DNA of 64,000 bases from Smittia aterrima (GCA_033063855.1 CP093829.1:4970243-5034242); one strand, 5' to 3'; positions 1 through 13,897 are shown, numbered from the stretch's first letter. Numbers and translations: made by a program. The notes: a model not told the origin generated them from the sequence alone.

Positions 1-2376
1 AACAGAATGACAACAACAATCGTCTCAAGATGCGAAGAAATTGAAAGAAAAATCTAAAAGAATTTTACAATTTAAATTTTTGTTCTCTTCCAACAACAAC
101 GTTCGAGAAGATTTCCCGATGAATTCAATTGAATGAAAGTGGAGGAAGCCAAAAGTTAAACAACACAAATCAGCAAAGAACTGCGATTCAAATTCTCTTG
201 CTTCTCTACACAATTTATTTCCTTGACGACGTTCACCAAGTGCTCTACCGTCAACTTAAATATCTCCCGATGAATAAATTTCATTTTCCGAAAAGATATT
301 TTCGTCGAAAGAAGCGAACGCTGTTTTGTGTTGAGAAAGAGAGAGAGAGAGTGAGAGAATAAAACGTAAATAAAGTGCATGAATAAATCATGAAATGACA
401 CGAGAAAAATCAAATTGAATCTTCTATCTTCAGTTCGTAAAGACTTGAAACGTCCGACAAGTCAACCAACCTGACAATTCAATGATGTTGATTGATAAAA
501 TCAAACGGTACTCGAATAATAAGAATTCTTTAAAATATTCAATGCTGAACTATTCTCGAGTAAATGTGTGATCCAAGTCAAAGCCCTGGAAAGAACTTCG
601 AAGAGCTTCCCGTTGTTGGCATCTTCCCTCCGCTTTTCTTCGACGATTCAATTTATTGCATGCATTCCCAAAGAAGTTTCATGTTTATTGTCGTCAGACG
701 AAGTCGAGCAGTTTTAGTTTCTGTGTTCATTTTATCTCCTTGACAAAAGGAATTCTTCGTCGTTAGAATGAAATTTTCTTTGGAAAAAGAAAACCCAAAG
801 AAGAGAGAGAGAGAAAATCAAATAAATAAGAAAATCCCGAAGCATCGATGTTAAGTGGATGTCTCTACTACATTTCGAATTGAAGTTTGTTTTCAGTCAT
901 CGATATGCTCTCACGAGATAACATCGACAAATGACATCAATTATTACTTTGAAATCAAATTTGCTGAACGAGTGACGAAGCGATCGAACTTTTTGAAACA
1001 GATTAAAGTGGATTGCAGTACAAGTTTTGACATTATTAAAGTTCAAAGCAAACAGTGAACTCTGCTCTTTGCGAATGATTCAAGTTGCTTTGCCAAAGAC
1101 AACAAGCGATGAGCGAAGAAGAACTTTTCCTTATTTTCAAATCAAAGTTTTGTGAAACTTAAGATTAATGTTTTAGATTAGCGGAGAAGAAGAAGAAAAA
1201 GATTCGTGCAGTCTCAGTCTCTCAGTCTGAACCTGTAAGAGTTTAGCAAAACAATGCCGCGAGCACTTGTGTCTAATTATTTCCTACTCAGCGTCTCAAG
1301 CTCCTCAAACTTTTCCTCCTCTCAACCCGAAACTCAAGTGGATGCTTTAATATTTTATTGACGCGCTTTCCGCCTCTTTCCGAAAATTTTCGTCTAACGA
1401 AAACGAAGCGCAAGACGATGGAGGCGGCTCGGAAGGAACAAAGCTTTCAGGTTTGCTCTCTGCTTTGCATACGTAAACCCTCGTTTAGGAGCTGATAGTT
1501 TCCGGACTTTCCGGATGAAATTATTATAAAAGCATACGAGAACACTCAACCTAATCTTTTTCGTGAAATGGGAAGGGTGAGAAGCCTTTACCCATTTCAC
1601 ATTTCTCGCGCATTGTTTGCAATTTGAAAGCACAAAAGCCCCTCAAGTGCTGTTGCCCTCCTTTGAACGTTGTACTGCATGAATAAGCAATTTATAGTTT
1701 TTATGTGTATCATCATCCACTACATGAAACCAAATCCACACGTTTCATAATTTCGCCTACATTATGATTAGATTTTCCCTAGTGAAGCTTGAAAGGGTTG
1801 TGGGCAAAGAAAATCCATCGAGCGAAGCTCTCATGAGAGAAGGGGGAGAGATAAAAGCTTTCGTAATTCATGGTGAAAAGGCGCGCAAACAGTTGAGCCC
1901 CCGACTTTAGAGTTTAATCTATTTGTCGTGAATGCAAAACAAGATGTTGCCTTATTCACTACTCGATGGTTAAAGCTTTAATCGAGTGGAATGAACAGTC
2001 GCGGAAGTTTTTTTTTCCTTCAATTTTGACTCCATACACAGCATGCAGAGTTAATCGTGCGGATAATTACAGAACATAAAGTGAAAAACTCTTGTAAACA
2101 TTCAACGCCTTAATTGACTAAATTTTACACCTGAAAAGCGTGAAAAAAAAAGTAGAAAACTTTCATTTCACTTTCTAGTTAGTGAAAAGCTCTTTTCATC
2201 TCAATGGCAATTTGAGCACTCTCCAAACTAAACTTTGAACTAAACTATCATCAAAGAGCGAGCAAAATTCCGTTTTGAATTTAATCATCGAAGCGGAAGG
2301 CATACTCAAGTTTTGCAAATTACACTTCAACAATCTACGCCAACACATGGCCGGGAAAAGCCAACATGCAAATTAC
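1..2376. other. Intronic DNA of the ZnT gene; no exon recognised
   Basis: This stretch follows the donor of the last visible ZnT exon, so it should be intron. I found no continuation of the transporter, no RNA gene and no mobile element. It holds low-complexity purine runs, such as a GAGAGA tract near 340-356 and poly-A stretches. The short open frames here show no family resemblance and no sensible splice context. Confidence 0.5.
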
Positions 2377-5300
2377 CTTTTCGTTGAACGTCGACTTGCG
2401 ATGTAAAGGGCCATGAGGGATATCATAAAGCTCGCCAGATCAGCTAATAAGTGAGCAGCATCGGTTGCTAATTTTGTGGCGAGGGCAGGAATAGAATGAA
2501 ACGTTAGATTTGCAAATAAACGTTGCGCTAAATTATTCATGAGCTTTGGGAAGTCTCGAATCCTTTTACACTCACCGATTGCTAAACTATTTGATAACAC
2601 GCCGCCTGTGGTTTCCCCATCCGAGTTTCAGCAGAAATGTATTTTTTTTTTGTGATGAAAAGAACAGAAAACAATCAGAGGAATGTTCACGAGATGAAAT
2701 ATTCACAATACGAGAAATAAAAATTGAATTTATCGTTGTCGATGATTCGCGAATGTGGATCACGAGGGACTTGAATGGCTAGAAGCTGAGAAATCCACAT
2801 CACTCATGAACAAGACTCTGTCTCTCTCTCGCTCGCATAAAAACCAGGAAAAAAATAATAAAATAATCTGAGTTTAGATGTTCTCTGTTGAATTTTTAAA
2901 TACCGAAGGCTTGAGCGAGGAAAAGGAACGAAAAGAAAAACAAAAGGGAAAACATTCGGTAAATGAAAAGCTCTCTCCGGTTTTTCGAAGCTTGGCAGCA
3001 TAAAAAGTTTATTAATTTTTTTTTATTTCGAGGATGTGAAGCTTGTAAAAGTTTTCTCCTCCTGCCAGGAGAAAACGATACTTGCCGAGCATGTTAAAGG
3101 TTTCGAATGGCCGGGGCAGGAAAAATGAATCATTTATATTCATTCGTGCTTGGAAAATGCCCAAGGAAAATTGCCGAGAAGAATTTTTCCCAGCAAGACA
3201 ATCATGGAAAAAAGAAGAACTCACCCACAATTTCAACAATCATAAATATTATGCAGAGAACGCTGGCGATTAATAACTTCTTCCTAAAAATAAAATAAAA
3301 AAGTTTTTTCAACTTGGACAATAAAGGAGGAACAGGAAAGGTGTTGACAACTGAAGCGAGCTCAGTGAGAACGAAATAGCTTAAGGACCTTTTCTCCTCT
3401 CTGTGGTTAAACTTTGGTTTTGGTCGATTTGTTTTAAATGAAGCTTATCAATCGATTAGCATAAACAAATCACTGAAGAGAAATATTTCGAAACAACTTT
3501 AACTGAAAATGATTTTTATCCTTCGGAGAAAAAGCCCTAATCATAACAATTCCCTACATACCTTGCAACTTTATCAATTCCGTGCTTTCTTGGATGGAAT
3601 CCATGGCAATGAGCTGAAAAAAAATGGTTAAGTGTTGTGCAATCATCATAAGTGGCAAGATCAGACAAGGAATGTTGGCCGTTGATTCGACTTTAAGTCG
3701 GGAATCTCAATCGGTCCGGGAATCTATCTCTCCCTCTACGGCGGAAGGTGAGCAATATTTTAGAACCTTTTGCTACACTTCTGATTGCCTCGTTGGGCTC
3801 ATGTGATGTTTCACGGAAGACTTATCGTTCCATAAACATATTAACTTTCTTTCCTGCGTTCGAGTTCATGCTTTTTCCTTTCTGCAAACTAATAGCAGCG
3901 TACGGCAGCAAAAAGAGCGCACACTTATCGGGGCAAAAACCCGGGCGGAGAAGCTTGTGGAAATTATTATGCCGGTTAAAGAATAAATTGTGATAATTTT
4001 TCATGCGAATCGGAGGGAAAGAGCGGAAAAGTTTTTTTGCTTCAACTTCTCGTTTTTTTTTGTTGCTCGTTTCATGTTAAAGACAAAAAAAGTTTTGCTC
4101 TTTTTCTTGTGAGCGGGTGTCTTCAAGGAAATTCTACTAAAGAGCTGAAGAAGCTTCAAGTCTGTCCAGACGTACTTCTAGGAAATCAATGCAGGAATTC
4201 TTTAAATATCTCTCTAGTAAACTAAATTGCAATCAAGTCAAATTACTCCTTTCATGTTTGCTGAACCGTGATTTATTGAGTTTCAATGTTTCACTAATTG
4301 CTTTGCTAAATCGACTAGCATAAACACAACAGCAACAAACTTTAGTTTCTCAAATGCTGTAAATAGCAAATTTGAATCCTTTGAGAAATCAAATATTTGC
4401 AAATGCAAAGCTTCCGAAGTTTGCCAGAAACGTTTGACCTGCTTTGACTTCAAATAATGTTTTTGTCGAAATAATTTCCGAAGATTTCTCAGTTGGAATT
4501 AACAGCTTTGAAGTTGTCTAAGAGCTCATAATGTTCGCTTGTCTGCATATGTCACAGAATTTTGATTCCAGATTAGCTCAAGTGAGGAGCTGAAGCATGT
4601 GACACAAATGTCAAATCTGAACGAGTTTGAACGAATTTTCAATTTTTTTTTATGAAATTGCCTCGAACAATTGAATGAACAGATTCACATTTAAATATCA
4701 AGAGCAGTGCACACATTCGTTACGCAAAGCTTGGATGATAGCGAACGCTGCAGTTTCGTGTCTCGAAGCAACATTATGTAATAAATCATTTGATGCTACA
4801 ATTTCTCTGAACCAGGGGCTTTGTCGATAAACGAAAAAGCCAGAAAAAAAAGAGAAAAATTCAATTTATTGCTTGAACAACAAGCGACTCAGAAAGCTTA
4901 AGGGCGTGAAAGTTCATCAATTGTGTCAAATGATGCTTCATAACAAGACTTTAAATTGAATCGAAAGAGCGAAAAAAAAAACCAAAAGGAGAAGCAAAGA
5001 TTTCAATTTTCTCAGTCAAGAGTCAATGAAAATTAATAATAAATTGAAAAAGTTCGCAAATTGTCTTTTCTTCTCCTTCATTCGTCGACTCCTCGACGAC
5101 TACTCAATATCGGTTTTGCGGAAATGAAAAGGCCACGAGGATCCCAACTGGCATTTTCATTGTGAAGGCGAAAAAGTTAATTGGAAAGATTTGTACGACG
5201 AATGAGTTGACATTTTCCAAGATGCGGCTTAGCATTTGCTAGCAATAAATTTCAGCTAGCAAAAGGCTTCAGCCAACCAACTTCAATTGTAATATCGATT

Positions 5301-8300
5301 TTTAATCCAATTTTCCAAATTGCCCCTGACAGCGAGGCACAACGAGACAGAAACGAGGACTCACCGTCTGGCGGCTGAATGGTTTTAATTTCCAATGATT
5401 CCACATCGCAACAGTCAGCAGCCACTTTACCATGAACGCAATAAATCACAGAGTGGGTTCGGCGGACTTTGCGAACCTCACCGCTTGACATGGCTCCGTA
5501 GTTTGCCGGAGTATCACTGCAAATAGAAGAGAAATGATAAATCACAAATGATTATGATGCATTAATTGAATGAAAGTTTCAATCAGAGCGCGTTCGCAAA
5601 AAATCGCTTCGGGTGTGAAATGTTCGTTGCGGCGATTTCCACCCACACATTCGATGGCAAGCCAAACATTGATGAAAAGCTTTTCACGGTAATCTCTCAA
5701 TCGCAAGTTATTCCGTTAAATATTTCGAGTCCGATGATGATTTCGCTTTTTCGATTTATTTGAGGACATTTCTATTAATTGATTTCTTGAAATTGAGAGG
5801 AATCAATTCGTTTGATGGCTTGCTACTCATTTTCAAAGCTAATTATACTAAGAAGGATTTTCTTTTAAGAGCTGCAATCAAAACGGCTTATTATTTCCGG
5901 ATTCTAGAGAATTTCTCTTGACTTCCATTTCAATTGAATGCGTTTTTCCTCGTTGAGCTGCATTAAGCTACCTTTTTGACCTCGCCCTTAAAACCTCTGA
6001 AGCATCATCAACGAGATCAATATTTGGCATTGAGTATTCTGAAAAACTGAAGTGCGCGAGTAGTTGAAGCGAAAATATAAAATCAGACAATTTATTGAAT
6101 TCGAAGGGTGGAAAATGTGTTTGCATTTATTTCGCTTTTATCGCCGTAAGCAAAAAACTTTATCTGGAGCACGAACAACATAATCTGAGCATCGCCAACC
6201 GCCGAAAAAAAAAATGCGATTCATTGCTGTGTTCTGTTGCTGATTTAAATGAATTTATATTTGCTTTGTTCCTTAATTACGACTGCAGTAATTTTGTCAT
6301 TTAATAATCCGGAAAATAAATTTAACGATCAGCGGGCGCGCCGAAGGGAGGCGGAATGGGAAATTAAACAGCAATTTAAACAACACCAAGCTTGTGATCA
6401 AACAACGTTTGATTGTAAGTACAAAATTAATAAACATTAATTAAATTTAATGTTTTCCGGCTCAACATGGCTTTACAAAAAAAACCAGATAAAACAGAAG
6501 CCAAAGCTCGTTCTTTTGATAATGTGATTCGATAAGAAGTAATGTTTTCTCTGCTGAGCTTATTGTGTTTTCTGCATGAGAGAAGAGCAAGGAAGGAAGT
6601 TTGTTCTTACGTAGAAAAAGCCTTAAAAACTTTGTCCGTTGGGAATTTAAAATTCTCTCCAAAAGTAAATCTCCGAACACGAGAACTTCGCTGGTTGACA
6701 GAAAAATCTTAATTAACTATTAAAATCATCAAATTAAAGACTAAAAACATTCGCAAATACAACTTCAGGTAATAAACTATCTCAGATCAATCGAGTACAG
6801 TCGAATTTCAATCAAATTATCGAAATAATTCGAATTTAATATTTTCCAATCAGAAATGTCGAAAGGAAAGTATTGTGTCAACTGTTCCGCTCCAGCAATG
6901 CTTCTTTGTTCGCGTTGCAGTGATAGCTATTGCACTATCGAGTGCCAGAAGGCTGACTGGGAACGTCATCGCTTTATTTGCTTCAAAATGCCGTAAGTCT
7001 TAAAATTTCAGACTTTTTCTTCTTTGTCGGCATTGTTCTTTTGTTTTCTCAGAACTCTTGTTCCCGACCTTGACGCTCTTGAAAGGAACATGATGATTTC
7101 TCTTTCATCGACGCCAAGTCACAATCAAACTCAAATTAATGGGTTCGGCTTGGAAAGTCCAACAATGTCGCCTCCTCGTGCAATTGTTGAAGCAGATCCG
7201 ATTCCTCAGATGAAGTCTGTTACCATTCAAGAGCCAGTTAAGATTCAAGAAGCGCCAGTTAAGAAACACGTCAATACACTCAAAGAACCAACTCGACAAG
7301 TTCCGGAAGAAAAACAAAATGGCGACCACGAAGAAATGAAACCAAAACCTGCTAATCAAGCTCAACCTGCCTTGAAGAATCCTGTTCCAACACAAGCAAT
7401 GAAGTTCCAAGCTACTCCTCGTTTCGCTAAGAAAGCAGAGCCACCAAAGCCTGTGATGATCAAATTAGATTCGCCTGTGATGATCACTGATCTTAAGGTT
7501 CATGCCTTGCCGACTACTCCAAAAGTCAAAGTCGATATTGTTACAATGCCGGAGTGCAACGTGTTGACGGTTCACGAAACAGACGAGAAAATCAACGCAG
7601 CTTATGACAGAATCACAGCAGAAATTGCTGATTACTGCAAGGGCAAGAAAGGTGGCTACACTCCAATGTAAGTCGATAAGTTACTCAAAGTGAAAAGTCA
7701 TCTAATTATTTTCTTTTCTGACAGACCCGAAGAGGTTGTCTTGGGGCTTTTCGACGGAAACTGGTACCGAGCTCATGTCATCGATGCAAACAACGAGAAA
7801 GGATTCATCGTACGTTACATCGAATATGGAAACATTGAAATCGTCATGTCTGATGATCTCTTGCCGTTGCCCGACAACCTTAAGTTTGAAGTTTACGCAA
7901 GCGATTTGATCGTTGACAGTAAGGATCAGACATATCTACTCTTAATACAAATAATATGATCATTATTTCTCTTCCCAGACATGCCAGAGAACTTGAGCGA
8001 GAAGCAGGAAGAGATCTTGGGTTCAGGCGCTGTTACTATCACCAACATCAAGCAAGACGAAGAGGGAATCCTTCACTGCAGCATCTTCGGATTTTAAGTC
8101 AAGTGAAACACCGTTGTGAATCAACGAACTCATCAAAAGATCGAACATAATTCGATAAACCTTTAAAATGTAAAAATGACATTAAACATGTAAAAGTTCA
8201 GAAAAGAAAACTTTTCTGCGAAAACAAAAGTTTAAATGTAGAAGAAAGTAGAACTTTTAAACTTCAAATAAATATTTTGACGGAAATCAGATCAAAGAGG

Positions 8301-10032
8301 AAATTTTGTATTCCAGTTCCACAGAAATCGCTTTGAGTTTCCAGCTCAACACATTCACGCTGTGCTATGAATAGAGAGAAATGCTAATCTTTACTCGTTT
8401 AGCGGCAGTTTCCCCGAAGGCCGCAACGGTTTTCAAATGGATATGCAACGACAAGGGGCCATTTCACCTTTGATGTGCAACACTTTGATCCTGATCGAAA
8501 TTGGAAATATTTTTTATAAAACAAAAGCCATGAAGCTTCCTTTGCCCTCTCCGATGCTCATCGACTCCCACAATCAGTTGAAGCATTGTCACGCGATAAC
8601 ATTTATGCTCCTCAATTATCCGAGATTGGAAAAACGCAGACGAACATTCACCGTTTTCCACGCGAACGTGAAAGCAAACAGAATGAAAGCAACTCGAGTT
8701 GTAAATTATTAATTGGAAAAATGTTTTGTGTACATGATGCAATCGCTGTTAATTAATGGATTACGGATAAAAACAACTGGTTGGAGAGTGAACGATTGAT
8801 TGATGAAAAAAGCTGTGAAAATTTATTTTAAATCAAGGGAAACAACCAGAAAAGCGTTCTCTTTAAAACATAAAAATATGCAAAGCTTTTCTTTTCGATG
8901 CTCGTAAATTTCTCGAGGGAAGTCAGCCAGGTCGAGAATTCCAAGGGAAAACAAAAAGTTTTCTTGTCAGAAGGAATTATCGAAATTTAATTGAACTTTT
9001 TTTGTTCCCTTCTCTCTCTCGACTTCAATTCATTCATGAGATTTGTTTTGGAGAGTGAAAAAAAAAGTTTTCGCGATTTTATTTTTTACGATTGCGGCGA
9101 GAAAAGTTTCGTTCGGTTACTGGACTCGCGTTGGTAAGCGACTAGCTTGGGAAAGTTTTACACCGAACGGATAAATGATGTTGGTTTATAGTTTCAAAAA
9201 GCGTTGTTAGCATTGCTCACTCGTCAGATGCTGGAGACATACTCCGAGTGTTGAAACGAGAGCGAGTCTGATAAGATAGTGTCGACAAACAAGTGATTTG
9301 TCTTCATCGTCGTTACTCACACGACAAAGCTTTTGTTCTCCATGACGAGGATAATGACAGCAGCGAACGATCCCCCCTCGTCTCTCTTTTGTTGCACAAC
9401 TCTATAAAACGTTTAATTTCCGCTTTGAAACACTTCAATGAAACATAATCGGATTCAGTGATTACACGACACGCTGTTAGCTGACGAAATCAACGTAATT
9501 TAAACAATTAAGCTCGTCCACTTCCACACAATATCTCGACCGCGAATTATTTGAAACAATTTCCGATTGTTCACCGATTAAAACTTTGTGGATGAGGATG
9601 AAAATTAAAATGCGGTTGAAAGCTTTACCGAGTCTAAGCGCTTAACATCAACTACCGGAGACTAAATGAGACAGCACGGCACTTTTGTTACGATTGATAA
9701 TCTGCTTTCTGCGCTCGACACTTTAAGAGAAGTCAAAGATAATGAAAACGCTTGCTGATAACGGCAGACGTGCATTAATTACACTGGCTGGTTGACTATT
9801 TACCTTCGTAAGATTACGATAGAACTTTTTATAGTTTAGAAAGGTTCGAGTGCAATTTCATTTTATTGACAAGCTAAATGACCTGATCTAGTTATCAAAG
9901 CAAAGTTGATTCAATGTCTAACTAAAGGTTTACTTTAGAATGCAACGCGAAGATGCTGACTTACCGGATTGTCGATGTTTCTTCCTTCGTTATCGACACA
10001 AGAACTTCCTTATGTTCATCCTTCTTCGGCAT
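2377..10032 (-). CDS. Zinc transporter, ZnT/SLC30 cation diffusion facilitator (3' end beyond window)
   Basis: A cation diffusion facilitator that would move cytosolic zinc into vesicles or out of the cell. Six exons are visible in transcription order: 10032-9965, 5516-5365, 3613-3562, 3283-3225, 2605-2576 and 2467-2377. All have GT/AG borders and the phases close at every junction, giving 150 residues. Visible features are a cytosolic His-Cys-His (residues 75-77) followed by HPRKHGIDKVARKK, TM1 around 94-110, and TM2 with ATDAAHLLADLASF, whose H126 and D130 form the HxxxD zinc site. The HCH motif suggests the ZnT2/3/4/8 group (insect ZnT35C-like). The next exon should continue into the TM2-TM3 region; I found none between 1 and 2376, so it probably lies off the left edge. 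Intron 1 (5517-9964) contains another gene on the opposite strand. The first exon, with MPKKDEHKEV, is assigned by splice phase and position. Confidence 0.88.
5517..6855. other. ZnT intron 1, part upstream of the nested gene
   Basis: Non-coding by every frame I could read. It contains the likely promoter of the nested MYND-Tudor gene in the last few hundred bases, but no clear TATA box or other named site. Confidence 0.4.
6856..8097 (+). CDS. MYND zinc finger plus single Tudor domain protein
   Basis: Probably an adaptor that binds methylated arginines, as in piRNA/germline granule proteins of the TDRD1 type; the role is inferred from domains only. Four exons, 6856-6992, 7053-7667, 7725-7918 and 7979-8097, give 354 residues with all phases consistent. 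Residues 7-42 carry a complete MYND finger: ligands C7, C10, C18, C21, C26, C30, H38 and C42 are all present. A long Pro/Lys-rich, low-complexity linker follows, with the repeat-like IQEPVKIQEAPVKK. A Tudor core lies at about 251-305, with FDGNWYRAHVID and RYIEYGNIE supplying the aromatic cage and the YGN signature. It is much shorter than multi-Tudor TDRD proteins. The gene sits entirely inside intron 1 of the ZnT gene, on the opposite strand. A poly(A) signal AATAAA follows near 8269. A more exact orthologue cannot be assigned. Confidence 0.9.
8098..9964. other. ZnT intron 1, part downstream of the nested gene
   Basis: Non-coding. The short open frames at 8437-8742 overlap on both strands and carry no domain signal. 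Nothing else is recognisable. Confidence 0.4.
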
Positions 10033-10299
10033 ATTGAATAAATCAAAAAAGTACTTCACAGAACTGTAAATTAATCGAGAAACTTAGAGACACACGTAAA
10101 GTAAACAAATAAACAAAATCGAGTGACGATAATTTGAGGTTGCTGAGAGAGAAAAGAAGAAAAATGTTTTTGAAAAAAATTAACGACATTTCAAATGCGT
10201 TCAAGTTATTTTATCGATCACTCTACGTAAATTTCTCAGTCGAATTTATTTTCGCTCTTGGACATTTTCTTGGTAAATGTTTACATTTATAATTGCTGC

Positions 10300-12284
10300 T
10301 TAATCAATCTTAACGTTCGAATAGATTTTTCTTACGAAGAAGGTTGCCCCGATGTAGCCGACAGTTCCGCAGATAACTCCAAGAGCTCCACTGAACAAAG
10401 CCATGTATCCAAAATAGAACACAGTTTGGAACAATCCGTACATTCTGTTAAGGAAATTGAATGAGTTTCAGAGATGAAATAAAAAAGATAAAGAACTCAC
10501 TTGGTCTTAAAGAAGAAATAGTAAAATGCATAGATGTAAACGTAGATCGACGTTGACGCGCCAGAAAGGAACGAAGTCCATTGCCATCTGTAATCCTCTG
10601 CATTGAGCAAGAAGTAAGTGCAGACGATAGTCACACAAACTGTGACCGTGATGAGAATGAGGAATACAAGAAGCATAAAGCCGTAGACGTAGTAAATCTT
10701 GTAGGCCCAGAACGATGTGAAAATGAAGTACCTGAGAGTAAAAGAATCAAGTTTATCAATGAAGAATTAATTCCTCTCAAGAGCGAACTCACATTTCAAT
10801 GAAAATCGATCCGAATGGCAGAATCCCGCCAAGCATTGTAATCACAACCGGCTCCATAAACCATTTCTTCTCTGGAATGGGACGTGGCACAGCATTGACT
10901 CGACAAGGATGATCAGGTTGACCGTTGAGATTACGTCCTACGATCGTTCCGACTAATGTCAGAGGCAAAATCACAAAAATGCAAATGCAAGTTACTGCCA
11001 ACATCGTTCCGAAAGGAATCGCTCGAGAAGCGTGATAGTAAATGGCGATGAAGTTGATGAGGAAAGCTGTTCCGCATACGAAGAATGGCAAGAGGAAAGC
11101 AGAGAGAAGCATCTGCCGAATCCAAATCCGTCCACCCATTCTCGCATAAAGTGAGCCTCCGAAATAGCCGTTGATTGGTGAAGTCGCTGCGTAGACAAAG
11201 ATCGCAGTTGATAAGAGAGAGCCTCGTCTAAAAATAAAATGAAGAAAATTAGCTTTGAAAGAAGTTTTAAATAAAATGAAACTCACTCTGTGTAGAGATC
11301 TCCGATAATTGCAAATATTGTTACGCAGAGAACGACGCTGGTGAGTTGATAACCAACTCCAATTACCGAAGTGAAGAGAATTGGATAAGAAGAAGAACGA
11401 AATACGTCGCCGTGGATATTTTTCCATCCGTACTCGTCACCAAGATCTCGTTCGTCATCCATCTCTTCATCCTTGCTGTATCTCGCGTAATCCTTTCTCA
11501 ATGTTCTCACTAAAATCATGGACACGAGTCCAACTAAGAAGATAACCATCATAAAACTGTTGAAGATGCTGAACCAATGGATGCGATGTTGAAAGAAGTT
11601 TGGATCGAGATACTTGTCGAAACGATCCTTGAATGGAGTGTCTGATGGTCTCCAGTTGACTTCGTATGTGAATGAAAGTTGAGCCCCGACATGCAGCAGC
11701 TGCTCATGTTCGTTCGTTAAATTCACTTCGATGATGTGTTTGCCATTGTATCCAATATCAATCTTCTTGTGCGTGTTGATATAAAACTTCTTGTCTCGTT
11801 CTTTTCCAACAGCTCCCCAGATTGGAAGACCGTCGATGTACATTTGGAACCAATAATGATTCTTCACAGCATAGACGAACGCTTTGTATTTCTCCTCAGT
11901 CAACTCGACCATGCAAGTGACGGTCGTAGGAGGAACGTTGTCTTTGTACTCGATCGCATATCCACTGAATTCCAATTCGATTCCTTCCAGTGCTTCCGAT
12001 AAAGTTTCGTGGTAATGTGAAATGCTTTGTTTGCTGCCCACGCAAAACGGCAACGAGAAGTAGGCATAAGTCTCTTGACGATTGTGATATGGACCAACTG
12101 TGTTCATCCACAGAACAACTTCATCGTGATCATCGTACTTTACAGTTCGGAGGAAAAAGAAAATTTAGAAATTTAAGTTTCACAACAAAAACATGAATAG
12201 ACTTACGACGTGGTCATGTTCATCGGCTGATGACAATTTTATGCTTGCGACTAGCAGAGGTATGAGAAGAATCCTACTGATCAT
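10300..12284 (-). CDS. TM9SF3: Transmembrane 9 superfamily member 3 (nonaspanin)
   Basis: A Golgi/endosomal nine-pass membrane protein. Five exons, 12284-12207, 12137-11287, 11227-10793, 10731-10501 and 10444-10300, give 579 residues (human TM9SF3 is about 589). Residues 1-20 (MISRILLIPLLVASIKLSSA) form a signal peptide. A large luminal domain follows, with VVLWMNTVGPYHNRQETY, and then nine hydrophobic segments. Family signatures visible include GVGYQLTSVVLCV, ATSPINGYFGGSLYARMGG, FINFIAIYYHASRAIPFGTM, GRNLNGQPDHPCRVNAVPRP and GGILPFGSIFIEM. The C-terminus SNVKID keeps the KxD-type tail that retains TM9SF proteins in the Golgi. An AATAAA lies just downstream near 10247 on the coding strand. 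The gene is head-to-head with the Ldh gene, separated by about 1.6 kb. Complete and apparently normal. Confidence 0.96.
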
Positions 12285-13897
12285 TTTATTGAATCACTTT
12301 CTTAACTAAACTCCAAAAATTGAAATATTTTTCTTCGTCGTGGCTTGTTGACATCGCAGTACCAGCGACTACTTCAGACATAGACGAGAACAGTTGTGGA
12401 AAAATCTTCTTCACTTTAGAAATTAATAGATTGGTGAAGTCGCTGCGTGAAGAGTGAAATATATTTCTTTGGATTGTCAATGGTTTGGTAATATCTTGAG
12501 AACTTTGTTTAATAATTGAATTCAATTCTAAAAGTTGATTCAAATGTGACCGTCTATTACTAAAGTAATCGCTGTCATAAATCGCAATGAATATTTGCGA
12601 ATCGCATGAATCATGACTAAAATATAACTATTATAAGTAAATATAACTATTACTAATGATTCCAGGAGAGATTTATGAATAACCATTAAGCTCAAAGCCC
12701 CCGCGCAAAAATTATTTTTAGTTGAAGTACTTCAATCTTATCAATATTTTTCGAGGAATAAGCTCACTTTTGTGGTCGACAAGCTCACGACGAGGTGTGA
12801 GATTAACGACACAATTTATAGATATGGGTGAGTGATAACATTTAAGGGGATTCCTTGTGTGACGCAATTTGATCGAGAAGCGGTTTTTTGACTTTGAGGA
12901 ATTTGACCCGGTGATCCGGGAAGTGGGGGAAGAAGAAGATTTTTTGAGGGGAATTCTAGTTGCACTGCTTGCGGCCTCGATTCTACGTGATCGCACACCT
13001 GTCGATCATCAAAGAAATGCAGAAATATTGCCAGACATTTATGAAATCTTTCAATACGTGATTCAATTGAAGATATCCCGGCTAACGAATGACATGCGCC
13101 GATCGTTTGAGTGTGTGTGAGAGCCAAACGCAATGTGGAAGTTTCAGGGGCCTCACATCTCAAACATTTTCTTCGTTCTGCTTCATATTTTCCTTAACAC
13201 GTCGCTGACTTAGAAAGAGAGAGAACAAACTGCGTTTCCCCTCTTTCGCATATCAGACACACAATCCAACTTTGTAGTAGAAAAATCATATGGAAAGGTC
13301 ACCTTGAGACGGAAGATATTAACTCTACGTGCGGCTTCGGGACTTGTAGAGTGCAATCGCATCTGGACTTTTAAACTGTGAACATCCCTAGCAAGGCTGT
13401 TGACCAATTTAATTAAAAGACTTGATTTTTCGTAGAAAAGTTTTTAACTTAGCGGATTATCTATAAAACAAATCAAAAAACATGTAAGTTAGTTTTTTGT
13501 GTGAGTTTTGAGTTTTTAATTGTGAACATCAATCGCTTTAAAACCGCGCCTTTCAACGCTAACTTCGAAGAAAATGATTGCCGGCAATCTTAAGTGTCAA
13601 CTTTCGTTAATTTGCTTGTTAACTGATGATTCGCTGGCGCTAATTGGCATTTGTTCGAAACTTTTGGAGGAATTCCGAGAAATTATTTATTGAAAGTCGA
13701 TCAAGCTTCTGATGATGAAATAAAAATAGAATCGCCGCGTTTTCCGATTGACCTTGTGCGCCCGGAATGAAAGTCATGTGTGCGAAGAAAGAAAGTCTCG
13801 TGCTGGGAAAATCTTCTTTGATATCATCTCAAGGCTGCGTGATAACAATTCGCGAATTTAACAAATTAAATTTCTCTTCTCGCTTGCAGATCCAAAA
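12285..13897. other. Divergent intergenic region between TM9SF3 and Ldh
   Basis: Holds both 5' regions. The Ldh ATG is preceded by a good acceptor (CTTGCAG, ending at 13889), so Ldh probably has a 5' UTR intron whose first exon lies somewhere in this stretch. The overlapping open frames around 12816-13163 on both strands look random. No domain, repeat or RNA gene was recognised. Confidence 0.45.

Noticed and set aside
1394..1633. 79-codon minus-strand frame tested as the next ZnT exon
   Set aside because: It lacks the expected FSFGW..AEV-type continuation and has no acceptor in the right phase.
7105..7410. 101-codon antisense frame within the MYND-Tudor gene
   Set aside because: Reverse-strand shadow of the real exon 2.
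11736..12196. Plus-strand and other minus-frame open frames across the TM9SF3 second exon
   Set aside because: Shadows of the long, well-supported TM9SF3 exon.
12816..13163. Open frames on both strands between TM9SF3 and Ldh
   Set aside because: No domain, low-complexity composition, overlapping opposite frames, no splice support.
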